Shown here piece after piece: positions 7,508 through 14,669 of a stretch of 17,702 bases of DNA. The translations under genes were made by a program, and so were the position numbers. The notes beneath the pieces were generated by a model. The model was not told the DNA's origin, ran no database searches, and saw only the letters and a program-made list of their open reading frames with translations. The stretch is from Candidatus Dormiibacter sp. (GTDB lineage Bacteria; Chloroflexota; Dormibacteria; UBA8260): the NCBI GenBank assembly GCA_025450495.1, contig JANWHI010000043.1:1-17702 (forward strand), read 5' to 3'. Position 1 is the stretch's first letter; every line of letters begins with the position of its first letter.

Positions 7508-8649
7508 CAGCGCAGGGCGCGGCCGGTCAGGTGGATGAAGACATCCTCGAGGCTCGGCTTGGCGATGCTGAGGTCGACGAGCTCGCCGCCGTTGTCGGTG
7601 ATCAGCCGCGCCATCGGGGCGACGAGCGACGGTGCATCGACAGACGCATACAGCCGCAGGTGATACGGCGTTCCCGCTGCCGGTGCCGCTGGCTGTGGTG
7701 GCGGTCCCCCTGCAGGAGCACCAGCACCACCGCCGAGCGCCGCCCACGGATTCATCCCGGCCGGGGGACCGCCGCCGTCCTTGGTCACCGGCTCGACACG
7801 CTCCACCCCGGGCAGCGCCGCCAGCGCCGACTGCAGTGCATCGCGGCCGCCGCCGTCGAGCAGGATGCCCACCTCGAGGCTGTTCTTGCCCGGCACCGTC
7901 GCCGTCAGCGCATCGGGCGTGTCGCTGGCGAGCAGCTTGCCGTGGTCCATGATCGCGACGCGGTCGCAGAGCGACGCCGCCTCGTCCATGTCGTGCGTGG
8001 TCAGGATCATGGTGACGCCGCGCGACTTCAGGTCGCGGATGCGGTCCCACACGAACAGCCGCGCCTGCGGGTCGAGCCCGGTGGTCGGCTCATCGAGAAA
8101 CAGAACCTCGGGTTCATGCATCAACGCGCGCGCGATCATGATCCGCTGCGACTGGCCGCCGGAGAAGAAGTCGACCTTGTCATCGGCACGCTCGGTGAGG
8201 TCGAACTGATCCAGCAGCTCATTGGCGCGGCGCATGCGCTCCTCGGCTGGGATGCCGAAATACGCCGCGTGGAACAGCAGGATCTGTCGCGCGGACAGCG
8301 CGCGATCGAGGTTGGAGCGCTGTGGTACCACCGCGAGGCGGCGCTTGGCGCCGACCGGGTCGCGCATCACGTCGACGCCCGCCACCTCGGCGTACCCGCC
8401 GGTGGGGCGAACCCGCGTGGTGAGCACGCCGACAGTCGTCGTCTTGCCCGCGCCGTTGGGTCCGAGCAGGCCGAACACCTCGCCCTGGCCGACCGCAAAG
8501 CTGACCCCGTCGACGGCGTTGGTCGGGCGCTTCGGGTAGCACTTGACCAGGTCATGGACCACGACGGCCATGCCCCGCTGCGCTGCCACGGCGGCTTCGA
8601 TCTGCCTGGCGTCAACCATCGTCGACACGGCGCCGTCATCCGAGCTCAT
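7507..8649 (-). CDS. ABC-2 exporter ATPase (DrrA-like) with Gly/Pro-rich insertion
   Basis: A 380-residue ATPase that powers the permease encoded directly downstream. Walker A GPNGAGKT at 63-70, Q-loop Gln110, signature FSGGQ at 162-166, Walker B LFLDEP at 183-188 and switch His219 are all intact. The C-terminal part after about residue 250 corresponds to the DrrA C-terminal domain (DUF4162-like), ending with SLEDVFIHLTGRALR, a family hallmark. Within this domain a stretch of about 35 residues (roughly 290-325) is almost only Gly, Pro and Ala, probably a flexible loop. The first ~27 residues before the ABC core are extra; in-frame ATGs at 8619 and 8571 are alternative starts, and no convincing ribosome binding site singles one out. 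Confidence 0.88.
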   Translation of the reverse strand: MSSDDGAVSTMVDARQIEAAVAAQRGMAVVVHDLVKCYPKRPTNAVDGVSFAVGQGEVFGLLGPNGAGKTTTVGVLTTRVRPTGGYAEVAGVDVMRDPVGAKRRLAVVPQRSNLDRALSARQILLFHAAYFGIPAEERMRRANELLDQFDLTERADDKVDFFSGGQSQRIMIARALMHEPEVLFLDEPTTGLDPQARLFVWDRIRDLKSRGVTMILTTHDMDEAASLCDRVAIMDHGKLLASDTPDALTATVPGKNSLEVGILLDGGGRDALQSALAALPGVERVEPVTKDGGGPPAGMNPWAALGGGAGAPAGGPPPQPAAPAAGTPYHLRLYASVDAPSLVAPMARLITDNGGELVDLSIAKPSLEDVFIHLTGRALR

Positions 8650-8689
8650 CGTTCGGACGGTACCCGGTGGCCGCCGCGCCGCGTCACCC

Positions 8690-8727
8690 CGGTGCGGCCA
8701 TGGCAGCGCGTTGCCACGGCCGCACCG
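8690..8727 (-). terminator. Long stem-loop between the SRPBCC operon and the ABC operon
   Basis: CGGTGCGGCC (8690-8699) pairs with GGCCGCACCG (8718-8727), then an A/C mismatch, then TGGCA (8701-8705) with TGCCA (8712-8716) around a 6-nt loop. It lies 12 nt after the stop of the SRPBCC gene on the minus strand and 40 nt before the ABC ATPase start. No T-run follows; it probably ends or attenuates the ArsR-SRPBCC transcript. Confidence 0.6.
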
Positions 8728-8739
8728 TTCGTCAACCCC

Positions 8740-9213
8740 TCAGGCGGCCGCCACCTTGGCGAACGCGTTCAACTCCAATGGCCATCCGTCTGGCGAGCCG
8801 AGGGCATCGCGGAACGACTCCCAGCCCTCGCCGTGGTTGTCGAGCTTGCGATGGTCGAGCATGACGTTGGTCCGCGCCGGACCGTCGGCGACGAACGTCA
8901 CTTCCACCTCGCTCGTCTTGCTCTTGTCGGTCTCGATCTGAAACTGGTTGTTCAGGTCCCAGCTGAACACCAGGCGATGCGGCGGCTCGTATGCGAGCAC
9001 CCGCGCCCACCGGGTTTCTTTACCGCCGACTTCGCGGTCAACAATATTGCCGCCGACCCGCGGCTCGAACACCATCTCCTCCACCTCGCCAAGGTGATGC
9101 TCCTTCGGCCACCATGTCCCGATCTGCTCGGTGAACACCGAGAAGGCGTGCTCGATGGGTGCCTCGACGACGACGGACGCACGGACGGATGTGCCGGCTA
9201 CCTGGGTTGTCAT
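8740..9213 (-). CDS. SRPBCC (AHSA1-like) domain protein
   Basis: A 157-residue START/AHSA1-like helix-grip protein, a fold with a deep hydrophobic ligand pocket. Residues 10-30 (VRASVVVEAPIEHAFSVFTE) are the typical first strand and helix; TWWPKEHHL and FEPRVGGNI follow as usual; the C-terminal helix is GWESFRDAL. It starts at ATG 9213 with AGGAGG about 8 nt upstream, and its ATG overlaps the stop of the ArsR gene by the ATGA arrangement. Such ArsR-SRPBCC pairs are frequent in Gram-positive bacteria. The ligand is unknown; a role in stress or small-molecule binding is inferred from the family. Confidence 0.88.
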   Translation of the reverse strand: MTTQVAGTSVRASVVVEAPIEHAFSVFTEQIGTWWPKEHHLGEVEEMVFEPRVGGNIVDREVGGKETRWARVLAYEPPHRLVFSWDLNNQFQIETDKSKTSEVEVTFVADGPARTNVMLDHRKLDNHGEGWESFRDALGSPDGWPLELNAFAKVAAA

Positions 9214-9527
9214 GGGGTCTCCTCCTGTCGCTGTTCTGCTGCTGTCTTGAAGGCCCGCAAGGCGCGGTTCCAAAAACGATCGAAGTAGGCGTGGATCTCC
9301 TCGATCCCACGGGGGTCGAGGCTGTACAGACGGCGATTGGCCACCGGGCGATCGCTGACCAGCCCGGCCTGCTTCAGCACCTTGAGGTGCTGAGACACCG
9401 CGGGCCGGCTGACCGGGAGCCCGAGCGCGATCGCGCCGACGGCCATCGGCCCATCGGCGAGGCGCTCGAAGATCGCGCGGCGGGTGGGGTCGCCCAGAGC
9501 GGTCATCGGGTCTTTGTCAGCTATCAC
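9210..9527 (-). CDS. ArsR-family transcriptional repressor
   Basis: A winged helix-turn-helix repressor of up to 105 residues. LGDPTRRAIFERLADG (about 11-26) is the classic first helix pair; the recognition helix is SRPAVSQHLKVLKQAGLV (about 40-57), followed by the wing NRRLYSLDP. No metal-binding Cys pairs are present, so it belongs with the SdpR-like, non-metal group commonly paired with SRPBCC genes. The start is either GTG 9527, which would make the transcript nearly leaderless, or ATG 9506 (MTALGDP). A perfect palindrome overlaps the -10 region and the GTG, so autoregulation is very likely. Confidence 0.9.
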   Translation of the reverse strand: MIADKDPMTALGDPTRRAIFERLADGPMAVGAIALGLPVSRPAVSQHLKVLKQAGLVSDRPVANRRLYSLDPRGIEEIHAYFDRFWNRALRAFKTAAEQRQEETP

Positions 9528-9565
9528 TTACGGTAAGTATAGACGCACATTCAGCGCAGTGTCAA
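9526..9565 (-). promoter_or_regulatory. Promoter and candidate operator of the ArsR-SRPBCC operon
   Basis: On the minus strand TTGACA (9565-9560) and TATACT (9541-9536) are separated by 18 bp, a near-perfect housekeeping promoter. The inverted repeat ACTTAC-G-GTAAGT (9526-9538) covers the end of the -10 box, the expected transcription start and the GTG codon. That is where an ArsR-family repressor would be expected to bind. Confidence 0.75.
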
Positions 9566-9597
9566 GCCGTCGAGGTCCCCGGAGACTGGCGGCGCTC

Positions 9598-10371
9598 CTA
9601 CGAGGTGTGCTTGAGGATCGTCAGCGACGCGGCAAGCCCGGCGAACAGCGACGGCGGGTTGCCGAGCCCGCTCGCGATCACCTCGAACAGCGTGTGGCCG
9701 GCGAGGATCACCCTCGCCTGAATGAACTCCGCCGACGTTCCCGTGGTTGCCGCGGGCACGGAGATGATCTCGTCCCCGCACGGAAATCCCGAGTACTGGC
9801 CGAAGGTCTTGGACACAACCGCGCTGCCCGCGGTGTTGGCGGCGATCGCGGTCAGGGAGCCGTCAAGCACCAGGTTCGGCGAGTCGGTGTGCACGGCGGC
9901 CGGGTAGGTCGCATAGGCCACGACCTCGATGTTGTCGAGGTCGACGAGGTTCCCCCACTGCACGTAGGGGATCGCGAGTCCTGAGACCGTCAGGCTGCGC
10001 CTGTCCACAACCGGCGTGTTGGTGAACATGGCGTCGAAGTACCCATCGGGGTCGGCGAATGACGTGGTCGCTGCCGGCGCTGGCGCGGACGACGGTGTCG
10101 CAGCCGGTGTGTGCACCGCGGCTGCCGCTGAAGCCCCTGACGGAGCCTGGTGTTCGACCAGGAGGAGACCGGTCAGGCCACCGGCGCTCAGGATCGCCAG
10201 CCCCACCGCGACCACAACCAAGGTGCGCTTGGATCCGCGCTGCGGCGGCGTCGGCGGGGGAGTGGGCCCGTCTGGCGGCGGGCCCCAGGTGAGCGGCGGA
10301 GGCAGCGCGTACCCAGGATGGCTGGGCGGTGGCGACGCCGGCGGGGGAGGCGGAGGCGGCAGATCGGACAC
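9598..10371 (-). CDS. Proline-rich single-pass membrane protein with extracytoplasmic domain, unknown function
   Basis: About 257 residues if started at GTG 10371 (VSDLPPPPP), the kind of start seen in proteins with a Pro-rich cytoplasmic tail; GTG 10443 would add 24 residues. Residues 5-45 are almost half proline, followed by a basic stop (QRGSKR) and one membrane helix at about 50-72. An Ala/Ser/Pro-rich spacer (75-105) leads to an extracytoplasmic domain of about 150 residues, with a single cysteine in GFPCGDEI. I do not recognise that domain. The layout (cytoplasmic Pro-rich tail, one helix, outer domain) is common in actinobacterial cell-envelope proteins. It lies downstream of the DUF1059/ABM-like pair in the same direction, with 127 nt between, so it could be cotranscribed. 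Confidence 0.7.
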   Translation of the reverse strand: MSDLPPPPPPPASPPPSHPGYALPPPLTWGPPPDGPTPPPTPPQRGSKRTLVVVAVGLAILSAGGLTGLLLVEHQAPSGASAAAAVHTPAATPSSAPAPAATTSFADPDGYFDAMFTNTPVVDRRSLTVSGLAIPYVQWGNLVDLDNIEVVAYATYPAAVHTDSPNLVLDGSLTAIAANTAGSAVVSKTFGQYSGFPCGDEIISVPAATTGTSAEFIQARVILAGHTLFEVIASGLGNPPSLFAGLAASLTILKHTS

Positions 10372-10498
10372 GGCGCTCGTGATCGTATCCGCGCCAGCGC
10401 GGCCGCCCGGGAACGTTGTCGTGACAGCGATGCGCGAACCCACAGATGCGTCGAGCGACGGCGCAGGCACCCGACCTGCGCCGTCTGTCGGCGAAAGA

Positions 10499-10807
10499 CT
10501 ACGCGCGCACCGTCGAGCCGGCGGCGACGCCGTACTCGACGTCGATCCACTCCGGCTCGCCTTCGAGGAACTCCATCTGGCGGCGGAAGTCGGCATCCGT
10601 CTGCGGCCGCGCCGCGTTGCGCTCGTAGCTGTCCCGGTCGCGGAAGTGGATGATCTCGAGGAAGGCATTGGGGTCGCCGACCTCCCACGCCAGCTCCGCC
10701 GAGATGAGTCCGTGCTCCGTGTGAACCGGGGCGAGCTCGGCAAACATCCGCTCGAACTCGTCGCGGCGTCCCGGCTTCAATCGCCCCCGCATGATCGATC
10801 CGTACAT
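10499..10807 (-). CDS. Small dimeric alpha/beta-barrel protein (ABM/NIPSNAP-like)
   Basis: A 102-residue protein resembling the antibiotic-biosynthesis-monooxygenase (ABM) and related ferredoxin-like dimer folds. The pattern is strand YGSIMRGRLKPGRRDEFERMF, strand with GLISAELAWEV, then NAFLEIIHFRDRDSYERNA and a C-terminal VEYGV strand. Such proteins either catalyse cofactor-free oxidations or simply bind ligands; no catalytic residue can be assigned here. The ATG at 10807 is preferred because it comes 1 nt after the stop of the DUF1059 gene and starts exactly at the first strand; the longer frame upstream overlaps that gene. Two-gene operon with DUF1059. Confidence 0.75.
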   Translation of the reverse strand: MYGSIMRGRLKPGRRDEFERMFAELAPVHTEHGLISAELAWEVGDPNAFLEIIHFRDRDSYERNAARPQTDADFRRQMEFLEGEPEWIDVEYGVAAGSTVRA

Positions 10808-10808
10808 G

Positions 10809-11006
10809 TCAGCGAGCCACCGCCACCGGCGCCTCGTCCTTGAGGACCCCGCGAATCTTCTCGCGAAACTCTGGGGTGTCCTGGTGGCCGTGCACCGACG
10901 CTGCATGCTCCGATGCGGCGCGCACCACCTCTTCCTCCTCGCCTGCGATCGTCAACGTGCACATGCTCTCGCTCGGCATGTCACGACAATCCGCCACCTT
11001 GCGCAT
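10809..11006 (-). CDS. DUF1059 small protein
   Basis: A 65-residue protein matching the DUF1059 pattern: an N-terminal DCRD with Cys7, a second Cys16, an acidic EEEEVV helix, then E-H-A...VHGH (His34, His39, His41) and a TPEFREKI helix. The Cys and His positions are conserved in the family and suggest metal or redox chemistry, though no function is established. Start ATG 11006 has GGGGG about 8 nt upstream. The next gene follows after 1 nt. An 18-bp palindrome lies just upstream of the ribosome binding site. Confidence 0.85.
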   Translation of the reverse strand: MRKVADCRDMPSESMCTLTIAGEEEEVVRAASEHAASVHGHQDTPEFREKIRGVLKDEAPVAVAR

Positions 11007-11020
11007 CTGCGCACCCCCTT

Positions 11021-11038
11021 GCCGCTCGGCCGAGCGGC
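11021..11038 (-). promoter_or_regulatory. 18-bp perfect palindrome in front of the DUF1059 operon
   Basis: GCCGCTCGGCCGAGCGGC reads identically on both strands and lies 14 bp upstream of the DUF1059 start codon, immediately before its ribosome binding site. It could be an operator for a dimeric regulator, or a leader hairpin. No -10 or -35 box is obvious nearby. Confidence 0.5.
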
Positions 11039-11272
11039 CCACGGCAGCGAGCGACAACCCGCTGGACAGCAGATGCTACTCCGGCCGCTTCGACGATGCC
11101 AGCGTGCTGGCCTTGGCCGCCGCCGTGCCAGCAACCACGCCGTGGGAAGGATCTCCGGCCGGCCTGCTGGACACCCTCGCAGAGCGTCAAGCTCTGAACG
11201 CTGCAGTCGGTCGAAGGCGCTCCTTATGGTCAAAGCTTGACAGTGCCCTCATCGAATTGGCAAAGTTCAGCC
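11039..11272. other. Divergent intergenic region, no gene supported
   Basis: About 230 bp between the DUF1059 operon and the ROK operon. Besides the repeats listed separately it holds only unconvincing open frames. A plus-strand frame from about 11070 has protein-like composition but no ribosome binding site, and would overlap the ROK gene by more than 200 bp. Promoters for both operons should lie here. Confidence 0.5.
11181..11242 (+). promoter_or_regulatory. Candidate ROK operator repeats
   Basis: Two related inverted repeats stand upstream of the ROK start. One is AGAGC-GTCAA-GCTCT (11181-11195), within a broader AGCGTCA...TGAACGCT near-palindrome. The other is GTCAA-AGC-TTGAC (11229-11241). 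Both contain GTCAA(A)GCT. TTGACA at 11237-11242 could also serve as a -35 box, but no good -10 box follows at normal spacing. Autoregulation by the ROK protein is inferred. Confidence 0.4.
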
Positions 11273-12508
11273 ATGAGCGGAGCGGGGCGGGGTGGGTCTC
11301 TGACGGATCTTCGTCGCGCCAACCGCCGCGCCGCGGTGACCATGCTGCGCCTCAACGGTCCGCTGACCCAGGCGGAGATCTCGCGCGCCACCGGCCTGTC
11401 GCACGCCTCGGTGTCGAACATCGTGCGCGACCTGACCAGCCAGGGGGTGGTGCGCACCACCATGGTGCGTCGCAGCGGGCGGCGCGCCTCTGAGGTTGCC
11501 CTCAACCCCTCCGCCGGCCTTGTCGCCGGGATCGACTTCGGCAACCACCACGTCCGCGCCGCCGTCGCGGACTTCACCCACACCGTCCGTGCCGAGGACC
11601 AGCACACGCTTCCCTTCGGCCACCAGGCCCCGGCGAGCGTGCCCGAGGCGGCGGCCATGCTCCGCGGGCTGGTCGCCGGCATCGGCCGCGAGCTCAGCGA
11701 CGTGCAGGTGCTGGCCGTCGGGCTCCCCGGACCGATGGAGAGCGACAGCGGCCGCACCACCTCGCCGGCGATCCTGCCCGGCTGGGCCGACTTCGACGTC
11801 AAGTCGGCGTTCGAGCACGCGCTTGGCGTCCGCACCGTCGTGGACAACGACGCCAACCTGGGAGCGCTCGCCGAGGGGCTCTGGGGTGTCGGTCGCGGGC
11901 TCACCGACTTCGCCTACATCAAGGTGTCGACGGGCATCGGCTCGGGGCTGGTGCTCAACGGCAAGCTCTACCGCGGCATCTCCGGGACCGCCGGTGAGAT
12001 CGGCCACACCACCATCGAGGAGGACGGTCCGCTCTGTCGCTGCGGCAATCGCGGCTGCCTCGAGGTCTTCGCCGCCGCCCCCGCGCTGCTCGAGCTGCTG
12101 CGCCGCAGCTACGGCGACGAGATCACCGTCGAGGACGTGCTCAAACTCAGCCACGAGGGGGACATCGGCTGCCGCCGCGTCATCACCGACGCGGGCCGCC
12201 ACATCGGCGTCGCGCTCGCCAACCTCTGCAACCTGCTCAGCCCGCAGATGGTCATCATCGGCGGCGAGCTGGCGCTGGCCGGCGACGTGCTCATCACCGC
12301 GATCCGCGAGTCGATGGGCCGACGCACCGTCTCGGTGCCAGGTCTTGCTCCCGAGGTGACCGCGGGCATCCTCTCCGAACGCGCCGGCGTCCTCGGTGCG
12401 CTCGCGCTCGCGCTCCAGGAGAGCGATGACGACGCCGGCGACGGCGCCCGCAGTCAGTCGACATCGCCCCTGACCAGTTCAGATCGCCATTACCCATTAG
12501 CGGGCTAA
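11273..12508 (+). CDS. ROK-family transcriptional regulator (XylR/NagC-like)
   Basis: A 411-residue sugar-responsive repressor. Residues about 17-60 form a MarR-like winged helix-turn-helix (LTQAEISRATGLSHASVSNIVRDL). Then comes the ROK kinase-like fold: phosphate loop IDFGNHH at 87-93, sugar-binding DNDAN at 191-195, GEIGH at 241-245, and the zinc motif CRCGNRGCLE with Cys255, Cys257 and Cys262. Start ATG 11273 is preferred over the TTG at 11237, which lies inside a candidate operator; no strong ribosome binding site precedes it. It is the first gene of a rightward operon with a sugar ABC importer and ends 21 nt before the binding-protein gene, so it very probably controls that importer. The sugar is not determined. 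Confidence 0.92.
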   Translation: MSGAGRGGSLTDLRRANRRAAVTMLRLNGPLTQAEISRATGLSHASVSNIVRDLTSQGVVRTTMVRRSGRRASEVALNPSAGLVAGIDFGNHHVRAAVADFTHTVRAEDQHTLPFGHQAPASVPEAAAMLRGLVAGIGRELSDVQVLAVGLPGPMESDSGRTTSPAILPGWADFDVKSAFEHALGVRTVVDNDANLGALAEGLWGVGRGLTDFAYIKVSTGIGSGLVLNGKLYRGISGTAGEIGHTTIEEDGPLCRCGNRGCLEVFAAAPALLELLRRSYGDEITVEDVLKLSHEGDIGCRRVITDAGRHIGVALANLCNLLSPQMVIIGGELALAGDVLITAIRESMGRRTVSVPGLAPEVTAGILSERAGVLGALALALQESDDDAGDGARSQSTSPLTSSDRHYPLAG

Positions 12509-12529
12509 CAGAAGCAGGAGGATCCAGGT

Positions 12530-13792
12530 ATGCGGACGACGAAGACGGGCTCGAGCAATGTCACTCGGGCCACACGATGGGGCGCCGTGCTCGGGGTGGC
12601 CGGTGTGGCGGTGGCGTGCGGGAGCAGCAATACGCCTTCGTCGTCCGGCGGGTCCAGCGCAAGCATCCCGTCGGGGCTCTCGGTGAAGTCATTCGACAGC
12701 AGCTTCAGTGTGATGAGCCAGTTCAAGGGCCTGACCGCGGCAGGCCACGGGCTGGTCGGCGTCATCCTTCCCGACACCACGTCGTCGACGCGGTACGTCG
12801 ACTACGACCAGCCGTACCTGACCCAGGCATTCGCCGCCGCCGGGTACACCCAGGCCGACTTCAAGATCGACAACGCCCAGGGCAACGACGGCACGCAGCT
12901 GGCCGACGCCCAGGCGGACATCACGCTCGGCGCCAGCGTCCTCATCTACGACCCGCTGGACAGCACCGTCGGCCAGGCCATCCAGGCGCTCGCCCAGTCG
13001 CACGGTGTCGCTGCCATCAGCTACGACCGTGCCACGTTCCAGGGCACCAACACGTACTACGTCAGCTTCGACAACGTGCAGGTCGGCAAGCTGATCGGCA
13101 CCGGCTTCAACTCCTGCCTGAAGGCATGGAATGTCACCAGCCCCAAGGTCTTCACGCTCAACGGCGGTGAGGACACCGACCCCAACGCGGTCTCCTTTGC
13201 GCAGGGCTACAACTCGGTGGTCTGGGGTGACACCACCACACCCGAGCCGGCCGGCAAGACCAACGCCAGCGGCGCCACCCTGATCGGTGACCAGATCACG
13301 CCCTCCTGGGTCAACGCCACCGGCGCAACCATCTTCCAGCAGCAGTTCACCGCACATCCGGAGATCAACGCCACCATCGAGGCCAACGACGGTCTCGCCA
13401 ACGCGGTGATAACCGTCCTCAAGAACGCCGGTGTGACTGCCAAGAAGATCCCGACCACCGGCCAGGACGCCACTCTCCAGGGCATGGAGAACGTCCTGCA
13501 GGGGTTCCAGTGTGGTTCGGTCTACAAGGCCGTCTACCTCGAGGCCCAGGACGCAGTCGCCATCGCCACCATCCTGCGCGCCGGCCAGACCCCGCCGTCC
13601 GCGCTGGTGAACAGCCAGACCAAGCCCGCCAGCGGCCCCGGCGCCACCGAGCCGGCATCGCTGCTGACCCCGGTGTGGGTGGACGCCACCAACATGGCGG
13701 CGACCGTGATCAAGGACAAGTTCGTCTCAGCCTCGACGCTGTGCACCGCTGTGGGTCTCAACGTGTGTGCGGCAGCGGGCATCACGCCGTAA
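12530..13792 (+). CDS. Sugar ABC transporter substrate-binding lipoprotein (Peripla_BP_4, XylF-like)
   Basis: A 420-residue secreted binding protein. The N-terminus is a lipoprotein signal: basic start, hydrophobic stretch GAVLGVAGVAVA and lipobox Cys30, followed by a Ser/Gly-rich linker (GSSNTPSSSGGSS). The mature part has the type 1 periplasmic fold of ribose/xylose-type binding proteins: HGLVGVILPDTTSSTRY opening strand, DAQADITLGASVLIYDPLDS, VAAISYDR, TGQDATLQGMENVLQG. It should sit outside the membrane and deliver sugar to the permease encoded downstream. ATG 12530 is preceded by AGGAGG with 8 nt spacing. The mature region carries four cysteines, including two near the C-terminus (LCTAVGLNVC), possibly disulfide-bonded. 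XylF-like is the nearest type; the actual sugar is uncertain. Confidence 0.92.
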   Translation: MRTTKTGSSNVTRATRWGAVLGVAGVAVACGSSNTPSSSGGSSASIPSGLSVKSFDSSFSVMSQFKGLTAAGHGLVGVILPDTTSSTRYVDYDQPYLTQAFAAAGYTQADFKIDNAQGNDGTQLADAQADITLGASVLIYDPLDSTVGQAIQALAQSHGVAAISYDRATFQGTNTYYVSFDNVQVGKLIGTGFNSCLKAWNVTSPKVFTLNGGEDTDPNAVSFAQGYNSVVWGDTTTPEPAGKTNASGATLIGDQITPSWVNATGATIFQQQFTAHPEINATIEANDGLANAVITVLKNAGVTAKKIPTTGQDATLQGMENVLQGFQCGSVYKAVYLEAQDAVAIATILRAGQTPPSALVNSQTKPASGPGATEPASLLTPVWVDATNMAATVIKDKFVSASTLCTAVGLNVCAAAGITP

Positions 13793-13808
13793 GCTCGCAG
13801 CCTCCGAA

Positions 13809-13842
13809 GGGGCGTCGCCACGTGTGTGCGTGGTGGCGCCCC
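13809..13842 (+). terminator. Strong stem-loop between binding-protein and ATPase genes
   Basis: A 14-bp stem, GGGGCGTCGCCACG (13809-13822) with CGTGGTGGCGCCCC (13829-13842), two positions being G-U pairs, closed by a TGTGTG loop. It starts 17 nt after the binding-protein stop and lacks a T-run. In importer operons such hairpins protect the binding-protein mRNA and reduce expression of the downstream genes; that role is inferred. Confidence 0.65.
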
Positions 13843-13889
13843 ACCGCCGCGTCAGCCCCAACCCGTCGCGTCTCAGAGGAAAGCCACAA

Positions 13890-14666
13890 ATGCCCGACGA
13901 GGCCCTGCTCAAGCTGCGCGGCATCGACAAGCACTTCGGTCCCGTCCAGGCGCTGTACAAGGTCAACCTCGACCTGCCGGCGGGCCAGGTCACCGCGCTG
14001 TGCGGCGACAACGGCGCGGGCAAGTCCGTCCTGACCCGATGCATCGCCGGCATCCATCCGCCCGACCACGGCGAGATGTTCTGGGAGGGCAAGCCGGTCC
14101 ACATCCGCAGCGCCAAGGATGCCGCCAAGCTCGGTATCGAGACCGTCTACCAGGACCTCGCCCTGTGCGACAACCTCGACATCGTCCAGAACATGTTCCT
14201 GGGACGCGAACGGCTCCGCCACGGCCTCCTCAACGAGGACGACATGGAGCGCGCCGCCACCAAGACCCTGGCGGGTCTGAAGGTGACCACGGTGCGCTCG
14301 ATCCGTCAGCCGGTGGGCTCGCTGTCCGGGGGCCAGCGCCAGTCGGTGGCGGTGGCCAAGGCGGTGATGTGGAACTCCAAGCTGGTCATCCTCGACGAGC
14401 CGACAGCTGCGCTCGGCGTGGTCCCGACCCGGCAGGTGCTCGCCCTGGTGCGCCGCCTGCGCGACAGCGGGCTCGCGGTCATGGTGATCTCGCACAATCT
14501 CAACGACGTCTTCGAGGTCGCTGACCGGATCGCTGTGCTCACCCTCGGCCGCATAGTCGCCGAGGACAAGGCCTCCGCATTCGACCGGCAGAGCCTGGTC
14601 GAATACATGACCACCGGCACCTCGAGCCGCAATGCGGTCGCGGCCGTCGGCGTCGAGGACACCTGA
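13890..14666 (+). CDS. Sugar ABC importer ATPase, single-domain
   Basis: A 258-residue ATPase. Walker A GDNGAGKS at 39-46, Q-loop Gln88, signature LSGGQ at 145-149, Walker B VILDEP at 166-171, switch His202. After Walker B the D-loop reads TAALGV, lacking the usual Asp, as in FrcA/RbsA-type sugar importers. Ribose-type importers usually have a fused double ATPase of about 500 residues; this one is a single domain and would work as a homodimer, like FrcA. Start ATG 13890 has AGAGGA about 9 nt upstream. The permease follows after 3 nt. Confidence 0.92.
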   Translation: MPDEALLKLRGIDKHFGPVQALYKVNLDLPAGQVTALCGDNGAGKSVLTRCIAGIHPPDHGEMFWEGKPVHIRSAKDAAKLGIETVYQDLALCDNLDIVQNMFLGRERLRHGLLNEDDMERAATKTLAGLKVTTVRSIRQPVGSLSGGQRQSVAVAKAVMWNSKLVILDEPTAALGVVPTRQVLALVRRLRDSGLAVMVISHNLNDVFEVADRIAVLTLGRIVAEDKASAFDRQSLVEYMTTGTSSRNAVAAVGVEDT

Positions 14667-14669
14667 GCC

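Noticed and set aside
10444..10743. Upstream extension of the proline-rich membrane protein
   Set aside because: Mostly antiparallel-frame shadow of the ABM-like gene, rich in Arg/Ser and without family pattern; starts at 10371 or 10443 fit better.
11072..11493. Plus-strand open frame with protein-like composition (SGRFDDASVLALAAAV...)
   Set aside because: It has no ribosome binding site, and reading to its stop would overlap the well-supported ROK gene by over 200 bp. High GC makes such frames common.
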